Of a stretch of 64,000 nucleotides of DNA, positions 50,181 through 59,385 are shown in pieces. A program made the translations under genes and the position numbers. Location: assembly GCA_965656605.1 (NCBI GenBank), contig CBFHLC010000001.1:62001-126000 (forward strand). Reading direction: 5' to 3'. Position 1 is the stretch's first letter. Every line of letters begins with the position of its first letter. The notes below the pieces were generated by a model. The model was given only the letters and a program-made list of their open reading frames with translations, did not search any database and was not told where the DNA came from. Source of the stretch: Litorivicinus sp965656605. GTDB taxonomy: Bacteria; Pseudomonadota; Gammaproteobacteria; Pseudomonadales; Litorivicinaceae.

Positions 50181-50690
50181 CTACTTCAGCCGGCCCAGCG
50201 TTCGGAACCGATAACTGGGGCGGTTATCCATTGCAGGATGGCCCTGAGCTTCAATTTGCTGCCACTCATCCATATTCAGCTCGGGGAAGAACGCATCGCC
50301 GTCCGGCGCGGTGTTGACCTCGGTTAAATACAAACGATCCAGAAGATGTAACGAATTCGCGTAAATCTGCGCACCGCCAATAATGACCGCCTCGTCAGCG
50401 CCACTGACCACTGCCTGGGCTTTGCCCATGGTGATCCCGCTCATCAGATCGTGCACAACACGAATACCTAGAGCTTTGTATTCAGTGTCCCGGGTAATCA
50501 CGATGTTGGTGCGACCGGGCAGGGGTTTGCCGATGCTCTCGTAGGTCTTGCGGCCCATGATGACCGGCTTGCCCATAGTCTTGGCTTTGAAGTACTTCAG
50601 ATCCTCGGGCAAATACCAAGGAAGCTTATTGTCGATGCCGATGCACCGGTTAGAGCCTTGCGCCACGATGGCCGCCAATCGGATTGTCAT
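50181..50690 (-). CDS. folA: Dihydrofolate reductase
   Basis: A 169-residue enzyme reducing dihydrofolate with NADPH in the cytoplasm. The fold signature is IVAQGSNRCIGIDNKLPWYLPEDLKYFK with the substrate-binding acidic residue in PEDL, followed by PVIMGRKTYESIGKPLPGRTNIVITRD and the GGAQIY segment. It partners thyA, which regenerates dihydrofolate, two genes upstream. Its start directly adjoins the response-regulator gene stop. Confidence 0.96.
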   Translation of the reverse strand: MTIRLAAIVAQGSNRCIGIDNKLPWYLPEDLKYFKAKTMGKPVIMGRKTYESIGKPLPGRTNIVITRDTEYKALGIRVVHDLMSGITMGKAQAVVSGADEAVIIGGAQIYANSLHLLDRLYLTEVNTAPDGDAFFPELNMDEWQQIEAQGHPAMDNRPSYRFRTLGRLK

Positions 50691-51131
50691 TTATTCGGTC
50701 TCAGGTAGCAGAGAAATCTCGAACCAATAATCCTTCAAACGTGCGATGGCTTCAATGAAACCGGGTAAATCAACCGGCTTGTGAACGTAGGAGTTTGCGC
50801 CCAGTGCGTAGCACTTTTCGATATCACGCGGATCATCCGAGGTCGTCAAGACCACCACGGGGATCGAGCGCAATGACTCGTCCAGCTTCATTTGCTCGAG
50901 CACGGTGTAGCCATTCACGCCGGGCATGTTCAGATCCAGCAGCACCATCGCGGGGCGTGGACTATCGGCGTACTCGCCTACTTTATAAAGAAAATCCAGA
51001 GCTGCCTGACCTTCGCGCATACGCACCAAAGGGTTGGCGAACTTGGCTTTTTTGAAAGCACGCTCGGTGAAAAGATAGTCGTCGTCGTTGTCCTCAACGA
51101 TCAATAGCGTGCCGCTTAACTTGCCGTTCAT
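50691..51131 (-). CDS. Single-domain response regulator
   Basis: A 146-residue CheY-like receiver with no output domain. The acidic pocket is VEDNDDD (12-18), the phosphorylated Asp is Asp66 (MVLLDLNMPG), the switch Thr is in VLTTSDD, and the conserved Lys is Lys118 (YVHKPVD). The long alpha4 region and Tyr/Pro pattern resemble the Rcp1-type receivers that partner with phytochrome-like kinases. No kinase gene is near. It lies between thyA and folA on the same strand. Confidence 0.92.
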   Translation of the reverse strand: MNGKLSGTLLIVEDNDDDYLFTERAFKKAKFANPLVRMREGQAALDFLYKVGEYADSPRPAMVLLDLNMPGVNGYTVLEQMKLDESLRSIPVVVLTTSDDPRDIEKCYALGANSYVHKPVDLPGFIEAIARLKDYWFEISLLPETE

Positions 51132-51171
51132 GTGTTATAAACCTTTGGTCATCTCGTTTAGAGCGCCCTTG

Positions 51172-52071
51172 TTATATCGCAACAGGGGCCGCAATCGCAT
51201 CTTGCGGGTTGTACCCAATCAGATCGAAATCTTCGACGCTGATCGATTCCCAAGGCTTATTGCCACCGGTATAGCGAAGCATAGGCCATTCGCCGGGCGT
51301 ACGCGATATTTGCGTGCGCGCTTGGTCCAAATGGTTGGCGTAAAGATGTACATCACCCCCACTCCAGACCAATTCACCCAACGCTAGTCCCGCTTTGGCG
51401 GCCATTAAGGTCATAAACACGCTGGCACCGACCATATTGAAGGGGACGCCCAACAACACATCGGCACTACGCTGGGTCAACATCAAGGACAAACGCCCCT
51501 GATCCGAGACCCAAAATTGATAGGTTTTATGACACGGCGGCAGGGTCATCTGATCCAACTCGGCCACGTTCCAGCCCTCGACGATAATCCGACGCGAGGA
51601 CGGATTGTCCCGCAGCAGCGCCAACGCGTCCTCGACTTGGTCAAACTCGCGCCCATCTGCACCCTGCCAACGGCGCCACTGCTTGCCGTAGACCGGGCCT
51701 AACTCGCCCCATTGTTCGGCAAAGGCTTCATCCGCCAGGATACGGTCTTCAAAGGTACGCATATCGATGTTATCGCCGGTCTCGGTGACGTAGCGTTTAT
51801 GCGGCCAATCCGACCAGATGGTGACCCGCGGTGCGCCTTGCAGCAGCGAGCGAATATTGGTCTCGCCACGCAGGAACCACAGCATCTCTTTGAGTGCGTG
51901 CTTCCAAGCCACCTTTTTGGTGGTGAAAATCGGGGTGCCCTGGGATAGATCAAAGCGCAGGGTTTTACCAAAGCTGGAGTAGGTGCCCACACCGGTTCGA
52001 TCCATACGCTGATCGCCGTGATCCAACAAATCCTGCATCAGGTCCAGATATTGACGTTCGGGATGACTCAT
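51172..52071 (-). CDS. thyA: Thymidylate synthase
   Basis: A 299-residue enzyme methylating dUMP to dTMP with methylene-tetrahydrofolate. Key segments are DRTGVGTYSSFGKTLRFDL, the catalytic Cys in LPPCHKTYQFWV and the conserved QRSADVLLGVPFNM, plus the C-terminal DFDLIGYNPQDAI. I chose the Met at 52071, which shares ATGA with the lgt stop; 78 upstream codons lie within lgt. It is a little longer than the 264-residue E. coli enzyme, with an insertion near residues 70-120. Confidence 0.96.
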   Translation of the reverse strand: MSHPERQYLDLMQDLLDHGDQRMDRTGVGTYSSFGKTLRFDLSQGTPIFTTKKVAWKHALKEMLWFLRGETNIRSLLQGAPRVTIWSDWPHKRYVTETGDNIDMRTFEDRILADEAFAEQWGELGPVYGKQWRRWQGADGREFDQVEDALALLRDNPSSRRIIVEGWNVAELDQMTLPPCHKTYQFWVSDQGRLSLMLTQRSADVLLGVPFNMVGASVFMTLMAAKAGLALGELVWSGGDVHLYANHLDQARTQISRTPGEWPMLRYTGGNKPWESISVEDFDLIGYNPQDAIAAPVAI

Positions 52072-52862
52072 TTGACGGCTAATCCTTTGGCCCAGCTGGC
52101 CCCTCTCACAAACAACACGGCGCCGGCGATAAACATCGGCACCGACAACACCTGACCCATAGTAACCCAGTCCAACGCGACCGCACCCAGATGGGCATCG
52201 GGCTGGCGGGCAAACTCCGCCAAAAAGCGAAATACCGCATACCCCATCAGGAACACGCCGGCGACCTGGCCGGGGGCGCGAGTGGCACGGGCAAACACCA
52301 TGCACAGGATGAACAGTGCCAGCCCTTCGCCGGCGGCTTGGTACAGCTGTGAGGGATGGCGCGCCAGCTCATCGGCGCTGGGAAACACCATGCCCCATGG
52401 CAAGTCGGTCGGCCGGCCGTACAGCTCGCCGCCGATAAAGTTGCCCAACCGCCCCAGCATCAATCCAATCGGGATAGCCGGGGCGATCAGATCACCGACA
52501 CGGATCAAGGACTCATCGTGCTTTTTAGCGAAGTAAGCAATCGCCAAGATCACACCGATCAGCCCACCATGAAAACTCATACCGCCATCCCAAATCTGGA
52601 ACACCTTGAGGGGGTCGGCCAGCCAGCCGGACAGATCGTAGAACACCATGTAACCCAAACGTCCGCCCAAAATCACACCCAGGGCACCGGAGTTAATCAA
52701 ATCCCCAATCAGAGTCGGCTGAAGTGGCAGATCCGAGCGTGCCGCGCGCTTCGAAATAATGATGCCGCACAACAAAAACGCGGCCAGATACATCAGCCCA
52801 TACCAGTGAATCGCAACCGGCCCGATTTGAAACGCCACCGGATCAATCTGAGGGTAGTTCAT
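52068..52862 (-). CDS. lgt: Prolipoprotein diacylglyceryl transferase
   Basis: A 264-residue inner membrane protein with about seven spans that attaches diacylglycerol to the lipobox Cys of lipoproteins. Family segments are IHWYGLMYLAAF, the signature GRLGNFIGGELYGRPTD with Arg and Glu, and GGMSFHGGLIG with the essential His. The start overlaps the TauE-like gene by 4 bases and the stop overlaps thyA. The lgt-thyA pair is standard in gammaproteobacteria. Confidence 0.96.
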   Translation of the reverse strand: MNYPQIDPVAFQIGPVAIHWYGLMYLAAFLLCGIIISKRAARSDLPLQPTLIGDLINSGALGVILGGRLGYMVFYDLSGWLADPLKVFQIWDGGMSFHGGLIGVILAIAYFAKKHDESLIRVGDLIAPAIPIGLMLGRLGNFIGGELYGRPTDLPWGMVFPSADELARHPSQLYQAAGEGLALFILCMVFARATRAPGQVAGVFLMGYAVFRFLAEFARQPDAHLGAVALDWVTMGQVLSVPMFIAGAVLFVRGASWAKGLAVK

Positions 52863-53647
52863 CCGCCAAACACCAAAATGCAGCCGACAAAGGTCAAGAA
52901 TCCGGCAAAGCAGCGCTTGAGCAGCAAAGGATCTAGGCGCGATGCCAAGTCCGCACCAAACTTTGCAGTCGGTACGCTTAGCACGACGATCGCGACAAAC
53001 GCCGGCATGTACAAATACCCTGCCGAATAGGGCGGCAATTGCAGGTTATCCAGCCCCGTGAAGTAGTAACCGATCGCACCGGTTACGGCGATCGGAAAGC
53101 CCGCCGCCGCACTGGTACCCACCGCCATTTTGGTTTTGACGTTGTGGAAAAGCAGATAGGGCACGGTCATGCCGCCCCCGGCGATGCCAAACAAACTAGA
53201 GATCCAACCCACCACAATCCCTGCGCCGGTCAGCGGGCCGAAACTGGGCAACTCACGACTGGGTTTGGGCTGTCCACCAAAGGCCAGTTGGGCCGCCATA
53301 ATGATGCAAAACACGCCAAAGGCGATGCGCAGGATTGGCCCGGGTGTCATGTCCGCGGTGATCGAACCAATAATCGCGCCAGCCACCAAGCCCAGGCCGT
53401 AGCGCTTGAAGATTGACCAATCGACATTACCGCGCTTGCGATGGGTCAGGGTGCTAGAAACGCTGGTGATCACGATGGTCGCAAGCGATGTTCCGATCGC
53501 CAAATGAACCGCCGCACTGGGATCAATCCCCTTGATAGCAAACAGCGCCAACAGCACTGGCACCACAACCAGCCCACCGCCGACACCAAACAGTCCCGCG
53601 GCAAACCCTGCAAAAACTCCGGTCAGCGCGTATAAAGCAATTAACAT
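52859..53647 (-). CDS. TauE/SafE family membrane transporter
   Basis: A 262-residue protein with about eight membrane spans of the sulfite exporter TauE/SafE family. The two repeated halves show LFGVGGGLVVVPVLLALF and LFGIAGGGMTVPYLLFHN. Exported substrates differ among relatives and are often small anions; none is assigned here. It overlaps lgt by 4 bases and is divergent from the NRDE gene. In Pseudomonas a similar gene lies next to lgt. Confidence 0.9.
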   Translation of the reverse strand: MLIALYALTGVFAGFAAGLFGVGGGLVVVPVLLALFAIKGIDPSAAVHLAIGTSLATIVITSVSSTLTHRKRGNVDWSIFKRYGLGLVAGAIIGSITADMTPGPILRIAFGVFCIIMAAQLAFGGQPKPSRELPSFGPLTGAGIVVGWISSLFGIAGGGMTVPYLLFHNVKTKMAVGTSAAAGFPIAVTGAIGYYFTGLDNLQLPPYSAGYLYMPAFVAIVVLSVPTAKFGADLASRLDPLLLKRCFAGFLTFVGCILVFGG

Positions 53648-53678
53648 GACAGCCCCTTTTTCCGAGCGCGCAGTTTAT

Positions 53679-54380
53679 ATGTGTTTGATCACCTTTGCTT
53701 GGCAGCCTGAAACCCGCGCATTGCAGCTGTGGGCCAACCGCGATGAGTTCTATGCGCGCCCCACGGCCCCTGCGGATCTGTGGCGCGATGGCATCACCTG
53801 GGGCGGACGGGATCTGCAGGCCGGGGGTAGCTGGCTAGCGATTCAAAAGGGCGCGCGCATGGCGGCGCTGACCAATATTCGCGCCCCCGATCGGATCACT
53901 GGGGCGCGTTCCCGTGGGGATCTAGTGGCCGGATTTATGGCCTCAAACCTATCTGCGAGCGAGTATTTCCAGTCGCTGAAACGGGACGAGTACGGCAGGT
54001 TTAATCTGCTGCTACTGGACCAGACTGGCCTGTATTTCGGCGCCAGTGATGAGCCGCTACGCCCTTTGGATGCTGGGCACTACGGCTTGTCCAACGCCAG
54101 CCTGAACACCCCCTGGCCCAAACTGACATCGGTGGTAGACGCTTGGTCGCAAGGTCAGGTTGAGCAGGCCATGCTGGACACACAGACCTATCCGGATCAT
54201 CAACTGCCCGATACCGGCGTTGCAATCGAGTGGGAGCGCCGACTGTCCAGTGCATTTATTGAATCGCCAGATTACGGCACTCGGGCCGTGACATACGTGC
54301 AACTGGACAACGAAAAATTCAGTGCGTCGGAGCGGTGTTTCGGGCCGCTACAAGGCGTTCGCCGCATCGCTGATTTGTGA
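53679..54380 (+). CDS. NRDE-family protein (Tango2-like)
   Basis: A 233-residue protein beginning MCLITFAWQPETRALQLWAN-RDE, where the N-terminal Cys2 and the NRDE signature are diagnostic of the Tango2/NRDE family, probably with an Ntn-hydrolase-like fold. The function of bacterial members is not settled. I chose the start at 53679 so that Cys is residue 2; an ATG at 53646 would add 11 residues. The last 33 bases overlap the end of ptsP on the other strand. Confidence 0.87.
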   Translation: MCLITFAWQPETRALQLWANRDEFYARPTAPADLWRDGITWGGRDLQAGGSWLAIQKGARMAALTNIRAPDRITGARSRGDLVAGFMASNLSASEYFQSLKRDEYGRFNLLLLDQTGLYFGASDEPLRPLDAGHYGLSNASLNTPWPKLTSVVDAWSQGQVEQAMLDTQTYPDHQLPDTGVAIEWERRLSSAFIESPDYGTRAVTYVQLDNEKFSASERCFGPLQGVRRIADL

Positions 54381-56657
54381 GTCGACCTGGGCCAGTCGCT
54401 CAATCGATTTAGGCGCGATCAGCTGGGTGATCTCGCGTTGTTCAAACTCAGCCAACAGGCGCTCTCGAATTTGCTCACCGGTTTCCAGGTTCAGGACCTC
54501 GGCCAGAATCGCCGCGCATTCGTTGCGCGTGAATTGCTGCAGCACTCGTTTGGCCCGCGAGATCTGAGTCACGCTCATGGATAGGCTGTCATAGCCCATG
54601 GCCACCAGCAGCGGCACAGCAATTGGATCGCCGGCCAGCTCGCCACAGATCGACACCGGCAACGCGGCACTGCGGCCGGCCGCGGCAATCGCTGAAAGCG
54701 CGCGGATCACCGCCGGGTGGAAGCTGTCATACAGATCCGCCACTTGGGTGTTGCCACGATCCACCGCCAGCAAGTACTGGGTTAAATCGTTCGAGCCGAC
54801 GCTGACAAAATCGACTCGTCCGGCAATCTCGGGCATTTGATATAGCGTGGCCGGGACCTCGATCATGATGCCCACCTTGGGTGGATTGACGTCGTATCCC
54901 TCGACAACCAGCTCCTCCCAAGCCCGTTGGATTTTGCTTTTGGCTTCATCCAGCTCGGCCATGTTGGAAATCATCGGCAGCAGGATCTGCAAATTATCCA
55001 AGCCATCGCTGGCCTTGATCATGGCGCGCAGTTGGGCCATGAACAGCTCAGGGTGATCCAGCGACACTCGAATGCCGCGCCAGCCCAAGAACGGGTTGGC
55101 CTCGGTGATTGGGAAGTAGGGCAGGGATTTGTCGCCACCAATGTCCAGGGTCCGCATGGTCACCGGCTTGGGATAGAAGGCTTCCAGTTGCTCGCGGTAG
55201 GCCTCGGCCTGAGCCGCCTCGGTTGGAAAACTGGTCTCGAGCATGAAGGGGATTTCGGTGCGCGACAGCCCGCATCCTTCGGCCCGCGCGGCCAAGGCGT
55301 GCAACCCCTCGCCCGAGCCCATGTTGACCAACAAGGGTACCGGCATGCCATCGGCGGTGACCGCCGGCGTATCCCCCAGACGGTCCAACTCACGATTGAT
55401 CTGACTGTCCTCGCGGCGCACCAGCTTATAGGCCACCCGGGTGGGCTTGGACGGATTGACCACCGCCAAGCCCCGATAACCGTCCGCGACAATGTCCAAA
55501 CCCTGCAGCTGAGCGGTCGGCAAGTCTTTGGTGCCGACCACACAGGGCACGCCCATCGAGCGGGCAATGATCGCCACGTGCGAGCTGGCACTGCCCTTGA
55601 CCGCAATCAGGCCCGCTAAGTTTTTCGAGGGCACATCGCCCAACACCGCGGGGGTTAACTCGTCCGCCACCAGCACCACTTGATCAGGCCAAGTAATCGC
55701 AGGCGCGTCGGCATTAAACGCGGCAATCAGGCGACGGGCTAGGTCACGAACATCGGTGCCGCGCTCGCGCAAATACGGATCGGACATGCTGGAGAAACGA
55801 ATGGATAACTCATCACCCACCCGGGCAATCGCGCCGACCGCGCCTTGACCGGATCGAATACGTCCCAAAATCGCGCCGGCCACCGAGTCGTCATCTAACA
55901 TCCGAGCGTAGGCTTCAAACAGGGTGCGCTCTTCCTGCCCCATGCGCTCCTGAAAACGATCTGCGGTGCCGCCTAGGCTGGCTTTCACCTCGGCCAAGGC
56001 TTCTTTAAATCGGGCTTCTTCGGCCACCGGATCACTCGCCACGGTGTTGGCAATCGCGGCCAGCTCTTGGCTCTCGACCACGTGAGCGATGCCCATGCCC
56101 ACGCCCTGGGCGGCCCCTAGACCGGCAAAACGGCGATCCGAACCCAGCACCTGCCAGGAAAACGCCTGCTGATCACCAATGGCCTGGGCGTGTGCCACGA
56201 CCGCCGCCAACTGAGCACTGAGCGTCATCAACATGGACACTTCGCCGTCATCAAAGGCGCGTGGCTCGATTTGCTGAACCACCAAAACCCCGAGGACTTT
56301 CTTTTGATGCAGGATCGGCACCCCTAGAAAAGCGTGGTAGCGCTCTTCACCGGTTTCGTGCAGATACAGATAGTTGGGATGCGCCGGGGCATTGTCGGTG
56401 TTGAGCGTCTCGGCGCGATCGGCGACCCAGCCAATCAGGCCACTGCCGTATTCCAAATACGAGCGGCCGACACTGGCGCGGTTCAAGCCATCCGAGGCCA
56501 TTAACAAAAAGCGTTCGCGCTTGGGATCGTCTAAATAAACGCTGCACACGCCGACTTTCATGCTGGCTTTGACCTTGACCACCAGCAATTCCATTGCGGT
56601 ATTCAGGTCACGGGCATTGGCTACGCCCTGAACAATCGAGCGTAGCGCATCAATCAA
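54348..56657 (-). CDS. ptsP: PEP-protein phosphotransferase, nitrogen PTS Enzyme I
   Basis: A 769-residue protein. An N-terminal GAF domain (about 1-165) is followed by the Enzyme I parts: the phosphohistidine domain with His360 (KGSASSHVAIIARSMGVPCV) and the PEP-binding barrel (SLSRTEIPFM-like region, RTLDIGGDKSLPYFP, and LPVSICGELAGDP with the catalytic Cys). It phosphorylates the nitrogen-branch HPr. The start overlaps rppH by 8 bases, as in other gammaproteobacteria. Confidence 0.95.
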   Translation of the reverse strand: MIDALRSIVQGVANARDLNTAMELLVVKVKASMKVGVCSVYLDDPKRERFLLMASDGLNRASVGRSYLEYGSGLIGWVADRAETLNTDNAPAHPNYLYLHETGEERYHAFLGVPILHQKKVLGVLVVQQIEPRAFDDGEVSMLMTLSAQLAAVVAHAQAIGDQQAFSWQVLGSDRRFAGLGAAQGVGMGIAHVVESQELAAIANTVASDPVAEEARFKEALAEVKASLGGTADRFQERMGQEERTLFEAYARMLDDDSVAGAILGRIRSGQGAVGAIARVGDELSIRFSSMSDPYLRERGTDVRDLARRLIAAFNADAPAITWPDQVVLVADELTPAVLGDVPSKNLAGLIAVKGSASSHVAIIARSMGVPCVVGTKDLPTAQLQGLDIVADGYRGLAVVNPSKPTRVAYKLVRREDSQINRELDRLGDTPAVTADGMPVPLLVNMGSGEGLHALAARAEGCGLSRTEIPFMLETSFPTEAAQAEAYREQLEAFYPKPVTMRTLDIGGDKSLPYFPITEANPFLGWRGIRVSLDHPELFMAQLRAMIKASDGLDNLQILLPMISNMAELDEAKSKIQRAWEELVVEGYDVNPPKVGIMIEVPATLYQMPEIAGRVDFVSVGSNDLTQYLLAVDRGNTQVADLYDSFHPAVIRALSAIAAAGRSAALPVSICGELAGDPIAVPLLVAMGYDSLSMSVTQISRAKRVLQQFTRNECAAILAEVLNLETGEQIRERLLAEFEQREITQLIAPKSIERLAQVDSQISDAANAL

Positions 56658-57138
56658 GGTCGTAGCCTACCCGGGCGTCACGCAGCGGCAGAAACTCCAA
56701 CAAAACGCGGCGGTAGACATCTCGCTTGAACGGCACAACTTGGCCCAGCGGATACCACCAACTGACCCATTCAAAGCCATCAAATTCGGGCTTAGAGCCG
56801 GTATCAAAGTGAATTGCATCATCCGGTCCGGTCAGCTGCAGCAGAAACCATTTTTGTTTCTGACCGACACAGCCCGGCGGTTTGCGCCGAAAGCGCCGTG
56901 GTAGGTGGTAGCGATACCAATCCTGCGAGCGGCCTAGGACCTGAACATGCTCGGGTAGCAGGCCGGTTTCCTCGGCCAGCTCACGAAACATCGCCTGCTC
57001 TGCGGATTCCCCGTCATCCACACCGCCCTGAGGGAACTGCCAGCCTGCATTGCGCGGCCGCTTGCCCCAAAACACTTGGCCGGCTTGGTTAATCAGTACC
57101 ATTCCGACATTTAGGCGAAAACCGTCGCCGTCCAACAC
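56650..57138 (-). CDS. rppH: RNA pyrophosphohydrolase
   Basis: A 162-residue Nudix hydrolase that removes pyrophosphate from the 5' end of mRNA and so starts decay. The N-terminus MLDGDGFRLNVGMVLINQAG and GWQFPQGGVDDGESAEQAMFRELAEETGL contain the Nudix box (GX5EX7REUXEEXGU). KQKWFLLQLTG and FDGFEWVSWWYPL are RppH-specific. It is upstream of and overlaps ptsP. It is divergent from the HAD phosphatase gene. Confidence 0.95.
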   Translation of the reverse strand: MLDGDGFRLNVGMVLINQAGQVFWGKRPRNAGWQFPQGGVDDGESAEQAMFRELAEETGLLPEHVQVLGRSQDWYRYHLPRRFRRKPPGCVGQKQKWFLLQLTGPDDAIHFDTGSKPEFDGFEWVSWWYPLGQVVPFKRDVYRRVLLEFLPLRDARVGYDLD

Positions 57139-57202
57139 GTTGAATCTCCCTCAGATGTCCCGCATTCTTTCCCACCTTGACACTTCACGCAACGGATCCG
57201 TT

Positions 57203-57859
57203 ATGAACTTGGCAGTTTTCGACCTTGATCACACCCTATTACAAGACGACAGCGATCGTGGATGGAATCAGTTTTTGGTCGACATCGGGGTTGTCTCGGA
57301 TAGCGAATTTGCCGAGTCCAACGAGCGCTGGTACCGCGAGTACACCGGCGGCACGCTGGATATCCACGAGTACAACCGCTGGGCGTTCCGCCTGCATCGC
57401 GAGCATGGCACCGAGCAGGTCACCCAGTGGCGTGATCAATATGTGCGCGAACGTGGCCCGGCCATGATTGCCCCTAAAACGCCAGAGGTGCTGGCCAAGC
57501 ACCGCGCCCAAGGCGATCACATCTTGGTCATCACCGCGACCAGCGAATTTATCGCAGGCCCGATTATCGAGCTGATCGGCATCGAAGATTACCTGGGGCT
57601 GAAGAACGAAATCGTCGATGGCAACTACACCGGCGAGCTGATCGGCATTCCGACCTTTAAAGCCGGCAAGATTGATGCCCTGCAGGCATGGCGCGCCGAG
57701 CACCCCTCAGAGTTTGATAAGATTTGGTTCTACTCAGACAGCCACAACGATCTGCCATTGCTAGAGCAGGCCGACTATCCTGTGGTGGTCGACGGCGACG
57801 AACGCCTCAGCGCCCACGCCCAACAGATGGGCTGGCCTCAGATGACTTTCAGGGACTGA
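57203..57859 (+). CDS. HAD-IB family hydrolase (SerB-like)
   Basis: A 218-residue phosphatase of the haloacid dehalogenase superfamily, subgroup IB. The nucleophile motif is FDLDHTLLQDDSD, followed by VITATSEFIAGP (motif II), a Lys in FKAGKIDAL and the acidic SDSHNDLPLLEQA. Relatives act on histidinol-phosphate or phosphoserine-like substrates; in Pseudomonas the same gene sits beside rppH. I chose the Met at 57203 since the nucleophile Asp follows 5 residues on. It lies 3 bases before argD. Confidence 0.9.
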   Translation: MNLAVFDLDHTLLQDDSDRGWNQFLVDIGVVSDSEFAESNERWYREYTGGTLDIHEYNRWAFRLHREHGTEQVTQWRDQYVRERGPAMIAPKTPEVLAKHRAQGDHILVITATSEFIAGPIIELIGIEDYLGLKNEIVDGNYTGELIGIPTFKAGKIDALQAWRAEHPSEFDKIWFYSDSHNDLPLLEQADYPVVVDGDERLSAHAQQMGWPQMTFRD

Positions 57860-57862
57860 TAC

Positions 57863-59056
57863 ATGGATCCAATTCGCGCGGGCTTTGACCAATACATGGT
57901 GCCCAACTACGCCCCCTTTGCCGTGGTGCCCGAAAAAGCCCAGGGCGCCCGTGTTTGGGACACCCAAGGCCGCGAGTACATCGATTTAGCAGGCGGCATT
58001 GCGGTCAGCGCTCTGGGACACTGTCATCCGGCATTAAACGATGCGCTGATGAAGCAGGCCAACACCCTGTGGCATGTCTCAAATTTGATGACCAACAAGC
58101 CGGCGGTGGATTTGGCGCAATTGCTATGCCAGCAGACCTTTGCCGAGCGCGTGTTCTTTTCTAACTCGGGTGCCGAGGCCAACGAGGCCGCATTAAAACT
58201 CGCCCGCCGCTATGCCTGGCAGCACCATGGCGAGGGCAAACACCGCATCGTGGCGTTTAACGACGGATTCCACGGACGCACGTTGTTTACCGTCTCGGTC
58301 GGCGGCCAGCCCAAGTACCAAGAGGGCTTTGGGCCGACCCCGGCCGGTATTGATCATGTGCCCTACAACGATATCGCCGCACTCGAGGCCATTATGGGCG
58401 ACGATGTGTGCGCCATCATGGTTGAGCCGGTTCAAGGCGAGGGTGGCATGACCCCGGCCACCCCTGAATTTTTGGCCGCCTGTCGCAGGCTGTGTGATCA
58501 GCACAATGCGTTGTTGGTCTTTGACGAAGTGCAATCGGGCGTGGGTCGAACCGGCTATCTTTACGCCTATCAGCACTACAACGTCACCCCCGACATTTTA
58601 TCCTCAGCCAAGGCCCTGGGCTGCGGCTTCCCGATGGGTGCGATTTTGACCCGCAGCGAGATCGCCCAGGTGCTAACCCCGGGCACTCACGGCACCACCT
58701 CGGGTGGTAATCCCTTGGCCTGCGCGGTGGGGCTGGCGGCGGTTAGTGAGATCTGCCAAGACGAGTTTTTGGCTCAGGTTCAAGCCAACACCACCTTTAT
58801 GCACGATGAACTGACGGCCATCGGCCACAGGACACAGGCTTTCACTGATGTCCGAGGTTTGGGTTTGTGGTTTGGGTGTGAACTGTCTCACGAACGAAAG
58901 GGACAGGGCGTTGCGATTGTGCAGGAGTGCCTAAATCACGGAGTGATGACTTTGGTGGCCGGTGCGGACGTGCTTCGCTTGGCTCCCGCCTTGAACACCA
59001 GCCAAGCAGATTTGGCGTTGGGACTGCAGCGACTCGAGGCAGCCCTAAACGCCTAG
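57863..59056 (+). CDS. argD: Acetylornithine aminotransferase
   Basis: A 397-residue class III PLP aminotransferase of arginine synthesis, which may also serve in lysine synthesis. Features: LAGGIAVSALGHCHPAL, FSNSGAEANEAALKLARRYAW, FHGRTLFTVSVGG, VEPVQGEGGM, FDEVQSGVGRTG and the PLP Lys in SSAKALGCGFPMGA. All are normal. With argA it gives two arginine genes in the window but no full cluster. The two small genes downstream may be in the same transcript. Confidence 0.93.
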   Translation: MDPIRAGFDQYMVPNYAPFAVVPEKAQGARVWDTQGREYIDLAGGIAVSALGHCHPALNDALMKQANTLWHVSNLMTNKPAVDLAQLLCQQTFAERVFFSNSGAEANEAALKLARRYAWQHHGEGKHRIVAFNDGFHGRTLFTVSVGGQPKYQEGFGPTPAGIDHVPYNDIAALEAIMGDDVCAIMVEPVQGEGGMTPATPEFLAACRRLCDQHNALLVFDEVQSGVGRTGYLYAYQHYNVTPDILSSAKALGCGFPMGAILTRSEIAQVLTPGTHGTTSGGNPLACAVGLAAVSEICQDEFLAQVQANTTFMHDELTAIGHRTQAFTDVRGLGLWFGCELSHERKGQGVAIVQECLNHGVMTLVAGADVLRLAPALNTSQADLALGLQRLEAALNA

Positions 59057-59067
59057 GAGAAACTCAC

Positions 59068-59385
59068 ATGGTGGTATTGCAGACGCGTTTTACCGCCATT
59101 GGCATCCTGGTGATGAGCCTGCTGGATGCGGTGTTTACTCTGAACGTGCTCAGCCTAGGGGCACGTGAGGCCAACCCGATCATGGCCTATCTAATCAACA
59201 TGGGCACAATCTGGTTCTTTGCCGGCAAGCTGACTCTGACGGGCTGTGGCGTGTATTTGCTGATTCGAGCCAGCCGCTCACCCAATCATCGCGGGCCCGG
59301 TGCGCTGACGCTTTTGCGTTGGTGTTTTTTCGGCTATGCGGTTTTAATGGCGTGGCATTTGATACTGGTGGGACGCCTGACGTGA
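59068..59385 (+). CDS. Small membrane protein, DUF5658-like
   Basis: A 105-residue protein with three predicted membrane spans. The motif LLDAVFTLNVLSLGAREANPIMAYL matches the DUF5658-type pattern (D-x-T-N, then EANP), a family without known function. The start has AGGAGAAACTCAC-ATG upstream. It lies 11 bases after argD and ends overlapping the next gene's GTG start (GTGA), so it is probably co-transcribed. Confidence 0.75.
   Translation: MVVLQTRFTAIGILVMSLLDAVFTLNVLSLGAREANPIMAYLINMGTIWFFAGKLTLTGCGVYLLIRASRSPNHRGPGALTLLRWCFFGYAVLMAWHLILVGRLT

Noticed and set aside
54927..55619. A 230-codon open frame antisense to ptsP
   Set aside because: High GC third positions on the other strand create long shadows; the His- and Gln-rich translation has no family resemblance.
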